The notes under the pieces were generated by a model, which saw only the letters and a program-made list of their open reading frames with translations, was not told the DNA's origin and ran no database searches. Shown piece after piece: positions 8,884-17,891 of a DNA stretch of 64,000 nt (position 1 is its first letter; every line of letters begins with the position of its first letter). The stretch lies in the NCBI GenBank assembly GCA_022749295.1, contig CP062007.1, positions 2,108,001 through 2,172,000 of the forward strand. Reading direction: 5' to 3'. Both the position numbers and the translations under genes were made by a program. Source of the DNA: Flavobacteriaceae bacterium GSB9 (GTDB lineage Bacteria > Bacteroidota > Bacteroidia > Flavobacteriales > Flavobacteriaceae).

Positions 8884-10398
8884 ATGAAATACATCAAATA
8901 TATACTCCTTTCTACTTTGTTCATTGGGTTGGCTTCTTGCGAAGAAGACGACAGCAGTATGGTAACGGAAGAACAACTGCCAGAACTTACCGCCGGCAGC
9001 GCCAACTTTTCAACTTACATAGCCCTAGGAAATTCGCTTACGGCTGGGTTTACAGATGGGGCGCTGTTTATGGCCTCTCAAGAAAATTCTATACCTAATT
9101 TACTTTCCCAAAAGTTTACCATGGTTGGTGGTGGCGATTTTGTGCAACCACTAATGAATGATAATTTTGGTGGTATTGCCATTGGAGGAAACAGACTGCC
9201 CGGTTTTAACCCTAGACTTGTTTTTGGAGGAGCCGGACCCGTGCCTTTAGAAAGTGTTATCGGCCCAGTTACCGTTACAACCGATTTAGTAAGTAACAAC
9301 CCGTCCGGTCCCTTTAATAATATGGGTGTGCCTGGCGCAAAAAGTTTTCATTTATTAGCTCCCGGCTATGGAAATATTGACAACGTTTCTTTAGGTTTGG
9401 CTAATCCTTATTTTGTTAGGATGGCATCAGCACCAAACGCCTCTGTTATAGAGGATGCCATGGCACAAGCCCCAACATTTTTTACTCTATGGATAGGAAA
9501 TAACGATGTACTAGGCTATGCCACTTCAGGCGGTGAAAGCAACCCCGAATCTGAAGATTATAACCCCATTACGCCGGTTGATGGCCCTCCTGGTGTTGGT
9601 TTTAACCAAACTTATGGCGCCTTGATAGCTACGCTAACCTCCCAAGGAGCACAAGGTGCCGTGGTCAATATTCCAAATGTAACAGATATTCCGCATTTTA
9701 CCACCGTACCTTATAACCCAATTCCGCTGGATGCGGCTACAGCAGGTGCTGTGAATCATGCTTACGCCGAATACAATGGCGGTTTGCAACTTGCGTTGGC
9801 AAATAGTTTGATTACAGCTGAAGAGGCTACTGCCAGAACTATAAGTTTTACAGCTTCTCAAAATAATGCTGTGGTTATAGAAGATGAAAGTTTAACCAAT
9901 CTGTCTGGTTTGGGCCTACCTAGTATAAGACAAGCTACAGCAAATGATTTATTTGTACTTCCGGCCGCATCGTTTATTGGTACCGAAGCCGTTTCAGGAA
10001 ACCCTTTAACAGTTAACGGCGTTGCAGTTCCTTTGGCAGACAAATGGGTACTAATACCGAGTGAACAGGCTGAAATAAAAACCGCTATTGACACCTTTAA
10101 TGCAACCATTAAAGCGGCAGCTACCCAAGCAGGCTTAGCATTCGTAGATGCCAATGCACTACTAAACCAATTAGCTAACGGCGGTATTACGAGTAATAAT
10201 TTTAACTTAAATTCCAGTTTGGTATTTGGCGGGGCTTTTTCGTTGGATGGTGTTCATCCTACAGCACGAGGCTATGCTTTAGTAGCCAACGAATTTTTAA
10301 AAGCTATTGATACCACTTATGGTTCAAATTTTGAAGCTTCGGGCAACTTTTTAGATATAGGAAACTATCCAACAAACTATTCGCCTACATTACAATAA
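8884..10398 (+). CDS. SGNH/GDSL hydrolase lipoprotein
   Basis: Predicted ester hydrolase anchored in the outer membrane (504 residues from the ATG at 8884; an upstream in-frame start would lie inside the receptor gene and hide the signal peptide). The signal ends in the lipobox GLASC with Cys19, followed by the acidic EEDDSS, which resembles Bacteroidota surface-export signals. Block I is ALGNSLTAGF with the likely nucleophile Ser51 (Asn in place of the Asp of GDS), block III is WIGNNDVLGY, and block V is DGVHPTARGYALVANEF near the C-terminus. It follows the TonB receptor gene by 19 bases, implying a joint role: cleaving a ligand at the surface before import. The substrate is unknown. Confidence 0.9.
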   Translation: MKYIKYILLSTLFIGLASCEEDDSSMVTEEQLPELTAGSANFSTYIALGNSLTAGFTDGALFMASQENSIPNLLSQKFTMVGGGDFVQPLMNDNFGGIAIGGNRLPGFNPRLVFGGAGPVPLESVIGPVTVTTDLVSNNPSGPFNNMGVPGAKSFHLLAPGYGNIDNVSLGLANPYFVRMASAPNASVIEDAMAQAPTFFTLWIGNNDVLGYATSGGESNPESEDYNPITPVDGPPGVGFNQTYGALIATLTSQGAQGAVVNIPNVTDIPHFTTVPYNPIPLDAATAGAVNHAYAEYNGGLQLALANSLITAEEATARTISFTASQNNAVVIEDESLTNLSGLGLPSIRQATANDLFVLPAASFIGTEAVSGNPLTVNGVAVPLADKWVLIPSEQAEIKTAIDTFNATIKAAATQAGLAFVDANALLNQLANGGITSNNFNLNSSLVFGGAFSLDGVHPTARGYALVANEFLKAIDTTYGSNFEASGNFLDIGNYPTNYSPTLQ

Positions 10399-10420
10399 AT
10401 TTAAATTTAAAAGCCTTTAT

Positions 10421-10447
10421 AAAACACCTTCATTCTGGAGGTGTTTT
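10421..10447 (+). terminator. Rho-independent terminator after the receptor/SGNH pair
   Basis: Nine-base-pair stem AAAACACCT/AGGTGTTTT with a nine-base loop, followed by more T residues. It lies 22 bases after the SGNH gene and before the atpD promoter. Confidence 0.8.
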
Positions 10448-10475
10448 TTTATTCCAAAAAACCTAAAAAAACAAC

Positions 10476-10505
10476 TTTCATTTTAAATTAAAAGGTATAT
10501 CTTTG
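10476..10505 (+). promoter_or_regulatory. Predicted promoter of atpD-atpC
   Basis: TTTC, 18 bases, then TATCTTTG followed by CAG. The -7 box is exact and the -33 box has one mismatch to TTTG at nearly ideal spacing. The atpD leader would be about 55 bases. Confidence 0.65.
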
Positions 10506-10562
10506 CAGCCGAAAACCAAAACAGTTTTCACACAATTAAATCGCATAATATTAAACACATAA

Positions 10563-12074
<1,512 letters not shown>

Positions 12075-12120
12075 AACAAGCCTTAAGCAATAAGCTTAAA
12101 GCCTAAAGCATTAAAAAGAT

Positions 12121-12399
12121 ATGTATTTAGAAATTGTATCTCCAGAAGCAACCTTATTTAGCGGCGAAGTGGAGTCCGTTGCCGTACCAGGTGTAAATGG
12201 TGAGTTTCAAATGTTGAACAATCACGCCCCTATAGTTTCTACTTTAAAAGAAGGCGTTGTTAAAATTTCAGGCGACATTACTATAGATAAAGAAGTTGAA
12301 GAAAATTTTTCAAAAGGAGACAACAATACCACGCTTTTGAAAATAAACTCTGGAACGATTGAAATGAAAGATAACAAAGTAATTGTTTTAGCTGATTAA
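12121..12399 (+). CDS. atpC: F1Fo ATP synthase subunit epsilon
   Basis: Central-stalk subunit coupling rotation to catalysis. At 92 residues it has only the N-terminal beta-sandwich domain (EIVSPEATLFSGEVESVAVPGVNGEFQMLNNHAPIVSTL); the C-terminal helical hairpin that inhibits the E. coli enzyme is absent, as in other Bacteroidota. It follows atpD by 46 bases and is closed by a strong hairpin at 12413-12459. Absence of the helical domain implies no epsilon-type auto-inhibition (inference). Confidence 0.95.
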   Translation: MYLEIVSPEATLFSGEVESVAVPGVNGEFQMLNNHAPIVSTLKEGVVKISGDITIDKEVEENFSKGDNNTTLLKINSGTIEMKDNKVIVLAD

Positions 12400-12412
12400 A
12401 ACAATTTACTTG

Positions 12413-12459
12413 ATAAACCAAAAACGCCAAACTTAAAAAGTTTGGCGTTTTTGGTTTAT
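12413..12459. terminator. Bidirectional 22-bp perfect hairpin between atpC and umuD
   Basis: Perfect inverted repeat, arms 12413-12434 and 12438-12459, loop AAA. The core arms read CGCCAAACTT/AAGTTTGGCG with A-rich and T-rich flanks, so it can terminate transcription from both sides. atpC ends 13 bases before it, and the convergent umuD gene ends 18 bases beyond it. Confidence 0.88.
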
Positions 12460-12477
12460 ATTAAACTCATCGTTTTT

Positions 12478-12918
12478 TTAAACCTTCTTAATAACATTAG
12501 TAACAATACCCCAAATTAAAAAATTATTATCTTCCGTTATTTTTATAATAGGGTAATCTGGGTTTTCGGGTTGTAACCACACTTCACCATTTGAGACCCG
12601 TAAGCGCTTTACCGTAAATTCCCCATCCAAAAAGCAAACTGCTATTTTATTATTTGCAGGCTCTAAGCTTCTATCGATAACCAACAAATCATTATCTTCT
12701 AAACCGGCTCCAATCATCGATTGACCACTTACGCGAGCATAAAAGGTAGCCTCTTTGTTCTTAACCAGCTCATCATCTAAAGACAATCGCTGTTCTTTAA
12801 AATCTTCTGCTGGAGAAGGAAAACCTGCCGAAATACCGGTGTCAAAAAAATGTGCCGCAGCACCATCTATAGTTTGCGGTGTAAAAAATGTTAAACTTCC
12901 TGATTTGTGTGCTATCAT
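12478..12918 (-). CDS. umuD: UmuD-like S24 peptidase (SOS mutagenesis)
   Basis: LexA/UmuD-type autoproteolytic partner of Y-family polymerase V. At 146 residues it has no DNA-binding domain, so it is UmuD rather than LexA. The self-cleavage site is Ala31-Gly32 in ISAGFPSPAED. The catalytic dyad is Ser67 in SGQSM and Lys104 in GEFTVKRL. RecA filaments would trigger the cut that activates mutagenic synthesis (established for the family). Its ATG overlaps the umuC TGA in the sequence ATGA, so the two are translationally coupled, but with umuC first. Confidence 0.95.
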   Translation of the reverse strand: MIAHKSGSLTFFTPQTIDGAAAHFFDTGISAGFPSPAEDFKEQRLSLDDELVKNKEATFYARVSGQSMIGAGLEDNDLLVIDRSLEPANNKIAVCFLDGEFTVKRLRVSNGEVWLQPENPDYPIIKITEDNNFLIWGIVTNVIKKV

Positions 12919-14171
12919 CTTACTACAATAATATCGTTAATGTTTGTGGTATATCTTGGAGACAATCGTTCTTGTCGCATTTTCCAAGTACGTTTTAAAT
13001 CTTGGTTACCCAATTTAATTTTATGGCTTTTATACTTTGCGTTTAAGCGGTCTATAGACTGCATTAAAGGTTGATGCTTGGGGTTTTCTTTATCGAACAG
13101 TTGTAACTGGTGGTTGTTTGTTGGCACCAAACCCGTAACGATAACACCCGCCCGTTTATACTTTATGCCTTCCTTAAAAATAGAAGTTACTGCTTGTACA
13201 GCACACCGACTTATAATCAAAGTGGAATTTGTTGGATAAGATAAGCTAATACTTTTACTTGCTCGATGTTGTGGTAACTCTTTTTTATGCCTATCGCTAC
13301 TCAACATTACAACAATCATGTGGCAACTAGAACCTTGTTTCCGTAACTTTTCGGCACAAGCCGTGGCAAAGGTCGAAATACGCTCTTTTATGTTGTCAAT
13401 GTCTGAATACGTGTACTCAAAACTGCGCGTAGTCGCAATGGCCCGTTTGTTTTGTGGCTCATCGAGTAATATTTTTGAGTTCCCTTCTAAGTCTTTTTTA
13501 AGCTTCCACTCGGTAATTGAAAATGTTTTACGCACCCACTCATCTGGCAGTTGTGTAAAATCGTACGCCGTTTTACAACCTTTGGCCTGAAGCCTTTTGC
13601 TTAACCTGCGCCCAATACCCCAAACATCCTCAATTTTAATCCATTTTAAAGCTTTAACTCTACTTTCTTCAGATTGTATAACATAGACACCTTTAGTTTG
13701 CTCTGGAAATTTACGTGCAATTTTATTAGCCACTTTACTTAAGGCTTTTGTAGGCGCTATGCCCACACAGGTTGGAATACCCGTCCATCTCAAGATACGT
13801 TGTCTTATCTGACTCGCATAATCGTTAAAATTATAATTTTCAAAACCTTTAAACAGAAGAAAAGCTTCGTCGATACTATACACCTCAACATCGGGTGTAA
13901 ATTGCTCTAAAATTTTCATTACCCGGCTGCTCATATCACCATACAGCGGATAATTAGAGGAAAATACTTGTATATGGTTAGCCTTACAAAAACCATCCCA
14001 CTTAAAAATAGGGGCACCCATGGGAAGTCCAATAGCTTTAGCTTCATCGCTTCTGGAAATAACACATCCATCGTTATTACTCAAAATAGCAATAGGTTTA
14101 CCTTGCAAATTCGGATTAAAAACCCGCTCGCATGAAGCATAAAAATTATTACAATCAACTAAAGCAAACAT
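12915..14171 (-). CDS. umuC: UmuC-like Y-family translesion DNA polymerase
   Basis: Error-prone polymerase subunit for bypassing DNA lesions. I start at the ATG at 14171 (MFALVDCNNFYASCERVF), which matches UmuC N-termini; an upstream TTG would add eight unlikely residues. It has 418 residues with Asp6 and Asp101-Glu102 (YSIDEAF) as the metal-binding triad, NNDGCVISRSDEAK in the fingers, and helix-hairpin-helix features around IEDVWGIGRRLSKRL. In E. coli umuD precedes umuC; here umuC precedes umuD with a 4-base overlap. An inverted repeat 68 bases upstream may be an operator. Confidence 0.96.
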   Translation of the reverse strand: MFALVDCNNFYASCERVFNPNLQGKPIAILSNNDGCVISRSDEAKAIGLPMGAPIFKWDGFCKANHIQVFSSNYPLYGDMSSRVMKILEQFTPDVEVYSIDEAFLLFKGFENYNFNDYASQIRQRILRWTGIPTCVGIAPTKALSKVANKIARKFPEQTKGVYVIQSEESRVKALKWIKIEDVWGIGRRLSKRLQAKGCKTAYDFTQLPDEWVRKTFSITEWKLKKDLEGNSKILLDEPQNKRAIATTRSFEYTYSDIDNIKERISTFATACAEKLRKQGSSCHMIVVMLSSDRHKKELPQHRASKSISLSYPTNSTLIISRCAVQAVTSIFKEGIKYKRAGVIVTGLVPTNNHQLQLFDKENPKHQPLMQSIDRLNAKYKSHKIKLGNQDLKRTWKMRQERLSPRYTTNINDIIVVR

Positions 14172-14238
14172 GCGTAAATTTACATCATTTTTCAACGAAC
14201 TGAAATAGGAAATAGCACTTCAGGTAAAATTTTGAAGT

Positions 14239-14260
14239 ATTGTATACTTTACTTTACAAT
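14239..14260. promoter_or_regulatory. Inverted repeat upstream of umuC, possible operator
   Basis: ATTGTA, ten bases, then TACAAT, lying between the symporter stop and the umuC start. The place fits an SOS-type operator, but I know no Bacteroidota repressor consensus that it matches. Low confidence. Confidence 0.3.
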
Positions 14261-14265
14261 TTGTT

Positions 14266-16080
14266 TTAGAGAATGTTGGTCTTTACTTTTTTCCAAACTT
14301 TAAGTAACATAAAACCTGAAACTCCAGCAATAATAGTTAATAATATAGCATAGCTATAAACGCCATAAACCCAATATCCTGTTGCAAACAGACAACTATA
14401 AATAAGCACACAACCTAATAGCATAGCGACAATTCCAGAGGGTACGCTCCAACCTTCATTAGAGGTTGTGATAGTAATATTTTCGGCTTTAGCCTCCTCA
14501 ACAACTTTTTTCCATCCAGGACCGCCAGGTTGTATTTTTTTGTAAAAAGACCGCAGTATGTCTTTACTTTCGGCTTGTGTTGCAAAAGTTACCACCAGCC
14601 AAATTACAGTTGTTACCAAAACGATTACAGGAAATTTAGCCCAACTAGAAAAAATACCGTCTGCTTCACCGAAAAAATAAGCACCTAAAGCTGTAAAGTT
14701 TAATACAATGGAAATGACACCCGACGAGAACATGGCTGCAATCTCACTCCAAGCATTAATACGCCACCAAAACCAACGCAATATAAAAATAAGCCCTGTT
14801 CCCGCTCCAAACATTAAAATAATATCGAACAATTGCAAGGCATTTTGTAATACCAAAGCCAATAGCGCACTACAAACCATTAAAATCACAGTGGATAGTT
14901 TACCTACAGTAACCTTTTGTTTTTCGGAGGCATTTTTATTGATTTGTTGAATATAAAAATCGTTAACAATATAAGACGAGCCCCAGTTTAAATGTGTTGA
15001 GATAGTTGACATGTAGGCTGCCGACAAAGAAGCCAAAACTAAACCTAACAAGCCTGCGGGCAATTTGGTTAACATGGCTGAATATGCTAAATCATGACCT
15101 AATTTGCTTTCGGCCACATTGGGAAATGCTTGATGGATACTGGCCACATCGGGATAAATTACCAATGAAGCCAAAGCAACGATAATCCATGGCCAAGGGC
15201 GTAACGCATAGTGCATAATATTAAAAAAGAATGTGGCACCAATGGCATGGTTTTCGTCTTTTGCAGCGAGCATCCGCTGGGCAATATATCCACCGCCACC
15301 AGGTTCGGCACCAGGGTACCAGGCGCTCCACCACTGCACTGCCAACGGGATAATCAATAAAACAATCAAGGATTCTGTATCATTAAAATCGGGCAGCAAC
15401 GACAATTTAGTTATCACCTTCGGATTTTCAATTAAAGCGGTAATTCCCCCAACTTCTGGAAGGTTTACCAAATAATACGCAGCTCCAATAGACCCTACCA
15501 TGGCTACAAAAAACAATAAAAAATCGGTGTAAACGACACCTTTAAAGCCACCAATAGCACTAAATACTACAGTAACCAACCCTGCAATAATAACCGTTTG
15601 CCAAGGTTCTAAACCTAACATAATACCACCTATTTTAATAGCCGCCAAAGTTACGGCCGCCATAGCTAAAATGTTAAAGACAACACCCAAGTACACCGCT
15701 CTAAAACCACGTAAAAACCGGGCTGGTTTTCCGCTATAGCGTAATTCATAAAATTCAATATCGGTATTAACCTCAGATTTACGCCATAGTTTAGCGTAAA
15801 CAAAAACGGTTAATAGCCCTGTGATTAAAAAGGCCCACCATACCCAGTTTCCAGAAACACCGTTGGTTCTTACAATATCGGTAACCAAATTTGGCGTATC
15901 GGTTGAAAATGTTGTAGCCACCATAGAAAGTCCTAAAAGCCACCAAGGCATAGAACGGCCGGAAAGAAAATATTCTGAGGAACTTTCGCCCGATTTTTTA
16001 GATACCCAAAACCCGATAAATAATGTTATTGAAAAAAATAATGCGATTAAAACATAATCAATTGTATGCAGTTGTACCAT
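14266..16080 (-). CDS. Sodium:solute symporter (SSS family)
   Basis: Polytopic inner-membrane transporter of 604 residues with about 14 hydrophobic segments. The N-terminus IDYVLIALFFSITLFIGFW, then SSSEYFLSGRSMPWWLLGLSMVATTFS, is the characteristic SSS (SGLT/PutP-like) start; this segment carries Na+-site residues in the family. The glycine-rich WYPGAEPGGGGYIAQRML is typical of a Bacteroidota branch of unknown substrate. The gene begins 27 bases after the DUF3157-like gene on the same strand, so they may share a transcript. Sugars, sialic acid or amino acids are possible substrates; the sequence alone does not decide. Confidence 0.93.
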   Translation of the reverse strand: MVQLHTIDYVLIALFFSITLFIGFWVSKKSGESSSEYFLSGRSMPWWLLGLSMVATTFSTDTPNLVTDIVRTNGVSGNWVWWAFLITGLLTVFVYAKLWRKSEVNTDIEFYELRYSGKPARFLRGFRAVYLGVVFNILAMAAVTLAAIKIGGIMLGLEPWQTVIIAGLVTVVFSAIGGFKGVVYTDFLLFFVAMVGSIGAAYYLVNLPEVGGITALIENPKVITKLSLLPDFNDTESLIVLLIIPLAVQWWSAWYPGAEPGGGGYIAQRMLAAKDENHAIGATFFFNIMHYALRPWPWIIVALASLVIYPDVASIHQAFPNVAESKLGHDLAYSAMLTKLPAGLLGLVLASLSAAYMSTISTHLNWGSSYIVNDFYIQQINKNASEKQKVTVGKLSTVILMVCSALLALVLQNALQLFDIILMFGAGTGLIFILRWFWWRINAWSEIAAMFSSGVISIVLNFTALGAYFFGEADGIFSSWAKFPVIVLVTTVIWLVVTFATQAESKDILRSFYKKIQPGGPGWKKVVEEAKAENITITTSNEGWSVPSGIVAMLLGCVLIYSCLFATGYWVYGVYSYAILLTIIAGVSGFMLLKVWKKVKTNIL

Positions 16081-16107
16081 AAGTTACGGTTTGGGCTGGT
16101 TGTTAAT

Positions 16108-16554
16108 TTAAAATAATTTTCCTTTTTCCATTATAGCGTGCCCCGTACGCTTGTACATTACTTTCTTTCCGTTGGCACAAAACGTGTAGCGGCCTGTGGT
16201 TTTTCTTTCGGAAGCCCATAGTAACACCACATCGTCGACCGTACAATCGTAATCTTTCGCTACTTTCTCCTTAATATCATCTATAGTAGCACGCCCTCTT
16301 TTTAATTGATTTTGAATTTTACTATTTAGCTTGGGCTCTGTAAATCCTTCTTCTACATGACACGCATCTTCTTCCTTTTTAACCTTAGCTACATTTTTAC
16401 CTGAGACTTTCTGTGGTTCGGCATCAATATACTCCCAAGTATAATCGGCCTTTAGTAAAACACGGCGGCCATCTTCGGTTTTTACGATATAATTATTTTG
16501 GGAAAACCCAATAAACGACATGACTAATAATAAGAACAGGACATATAGTTTCAT
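16108..16554 (-). CDS. Small secreted protein, DUF3157-like
   Basis: A 148-residue protein with a signal peptide (MKLYVLFLLLVMSFIGFSQ). The segment YIVKTEDGRRVLLKADYTWEYID resembles the DUF3157 family, which has no established function. The mature part has three cysteines (residues in EEDACHVEEG, AKDYDCTVDD and YTFCANGKK). A -7 box at 16577-16584 fits its start. It is followed 27 bases later by the symporter gene. I do not assign a function. Confidence 0.75.
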   Translation of the reverse strand: MKLYVLFLLLVMSFIGFSQNNYIVKTEDGRRVLLKADYTWEYIDAEPQKVSGKNVAKVKKEEDACHVEEGFTEPKLNSKIQNQLKRGRATIDDIKEKVAKDYDCTVDDVVLLWASERKTTGRYTFCANGKKVMYKRTGHAIMEKGKLF

Positions 16555-16576
16555 AGCAGGTAAATTTAGAATGTAT

Positions 16577-16584
16577 CAAAAGTA
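16577..16584 (-). promoter_or_regulatory. Predicted -7 promoter box for the DUF3157-like gene
   Basis: Reads TACTTTTG on the minus strand, 22 bases before the ATG at 16554 and just after the XRE gene stop. Confidence 0.5.
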
Positions 16585-16590
16585 CAAATT

Positions 16591-16797
16591 TTAATCTTCA
16601 ACATATTCTAAAATATCGGCGGGCTGGCAATCTAAGGCCTTGCAAATAGCTTCAAGCGTTGAAAACCTTACCGCCTTGGCCTTTCCCGATTTTAAAATAG
16701 ACAAATTGGCTTCGGTTATACCGATTATTTCCGCCAATTCTTTGCTTTTCATATTACTTTTGGCAAGCATTATATCTAAGGTTACGATAATGGCCAT
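16591..16797 (-). CDS. XRE-family helix-turn-helix regulator (YozG type)
   Basis: A 68-residue protein that is almost entirely one Cro/C1-type HTH: MLAKSNMKSKELAEIIGITEANLSILKSGK forms helices 1-3, and FSTLEAICKALDCQPADILEY forms helices 4-5. It lies two bases after the DUF2975 membrane protein gene. Small XRE proteins coupled to DUF2975 proteins are a recurrent pair, so it probably regulates its own unit, with the membrane protein sensing or restraining it (inference). Confidence 0.92.
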   Translation of the reverse strand: MAIIVTLDIMLAKSNMKSKELAEIIGITEANLSILKSGKAKAVRFSTLEAICKALDCQPADILEYVED

Positions 16798-16799
16798 AG

Positions 16800-17369
16800 C
16801 TATATGGTTAAGTCGTTTTCCTCCTTCAACAACATACCCTCTTTAAAAATTTCGGCCATTATAAATGCAACCAATGCTAAAAACAGCGTAGTAAAAGAGA
16901 TAGAAACACCTTTGAAACCTCCATGCTGAAAACTAACGGATGTATAACTTGTTAAAATAGCATAAATTAAAATATACTTACCTATGCGTCTAAAAGACGC
17001 TACATTGGTGACACCAAATGTTTTGAACTTCTTCACGGAAGTTATAACCTTTTGAAACTCTCGTGTTGACAGGAACAAAACAAGCAAAATAACGCTTAAC
17101 TGAAAATACCCCATATATAACGAACTCGTTTTTATTTCATCAAACTTAAAGATGTTGTCAAAATCTTCATCAGTATCTACTTTCCACTTGTACATGTAGT
17201 TGTAATCGCCTGTTTTCGTTCGAAAATCCAATTCTTTAGAGCTACAAAAACTCCTATCAAGTTGCAAATGGATGAATACTGTAGTTAATCCAATAAACAG
17301 AAGTATAAAAAAGACCTTTGAAATCTTACATAGTAAAATGGCAATTTTTAAAAGTGTATTCTTCTTCAT
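16800..17369 (-). CDS. DUF2975-type membrane protein
   Basis: A 189-residue protein with four predicted transmembrane segments: one near the N-terminus (IAILLCKISKVFFILLFIGLT), one after a 65-residue extracytoplasmic stretch (LYMGYFQLSVILLVLFL), and two in the C-terminal half. Layout and partner gene fit DUF2975. I start at the ATG at 17369; the upstream TTG overlaps the -7 box at 17397-17404. Function unknown; likely a membrane sensor or antagonist for the adjacent XRE regulator (inference). Confidence 0.82.
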   Translation of the reverse strand: MKKNTLLKIAILLCKISKVFFILLFIGLTTVFIHLQLDRSFCSSKELDFRTKTGDYNYMYKWKVDTDEDFDNIFKFDEIKTSSLYMGYFQLSVILLVLFLSTREFQKVITSVKKFKTFGVTNVASFRRIGKYILIYAILTSYTSVSFQHGGFKGVSISFTTLFLALVAFIMAEIFKEGMLLKEENDLTI

Positions 17370-17396
17370 TATTAAAAAATTATCGTTTAACAACAA

Positions 17397-17404
17397 CAAA
17401 CATA
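17397..17404 (-). promoter_or_regulatory. Predicted -7 promoter box for DUF2975-XRE
   Basis: Reads TATGTTTG on the minus strand, 27 bases before the ATG at 17369. It rules against the longer TTG-initiated form of the protein. Confidence 0.5.
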
Positions 17405-17459
17405 CAAAAATTATTGAATAACAATAATTTTTATGTAAGAATAATCAAAAAGTTTTAAC

Positions 17460-17467
17460 TATATTTG
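17460..17467 (+). promoter_or_regulatory. Predicted -7 promoter box for the DUF2007 gene
   Basis: Exact TATATTTG ending eight bases before the ATG at 17475, so transcription would begin within a few bases of the start codon. Confidence 0.5.
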
Positions 17468-17474
17468 ATATGAA

Positions 17475-17891
17475 ATGGCACCAACTTTTAAAACCATAGC
17501 GAAGTTTCAGTATTCCAGTGAAGCCCAAATTATAAAAGGCCGATTGGAATCTGAAGGCATAGATGTTTTTTTAAGCGACAACTTCACCATTGATACCGAC
17601 CCCTTGGTAAGCAACGCCATTGGCGGCGTAAAGCTTAAGGTATTATCTAAAGATGCCTTAAAAGCCCAGCACATTTTAGATGGTATTGCCAAATATTCTT
17701 TGGACAAGGACGGCATTCCCATTCACTGCCCCAATTGCAACAGTACGCAGGTTCAATTATATTCTACCATAAAAGATTTTAAATCCTTCTTTTCGTTTAT
17801 TATTGGCTTTTTATCGGGAACCTTACCTTTTTATGCCAAGGATAAATATAGGTGTGAAAGTTGCCATCATGAATTCGACACCACATCATAA
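17475..17891 (+). CDS. DUF2007 protein with C-terminal zinc ribbon
   Basis: A 138-residue protein. Residues 1-75 (FKTIAKFQYSSEAQIIKGRLESEGI...VKLKVLSKDALKAQHIL) match DUF2007, a small ferredoxin-like fold named as putative signal-transducing. The C-terminal part has two Cys pairs, CPNC and CESC, forming a probable zinc ribbon around a short hydrophobic segment (FFSFIIGFLSGTLPF). Its 3' end overlaps the convergent MocR gene by 25 bases. Function unknown. Confidence 0.85.
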   Translation: MAPTFKTIAKFQYSSEAQIIKGRLESEGIDVFLSDNFTIDTDPLVSNAIGGVKLKVLSKDALKAQHILDGIAKYSLDKDGIPIHCPNCNSTQVQLYSTIKDFKSFFSFIIGFLSGTLPFYAKDKYRCESCHHEFDTTS

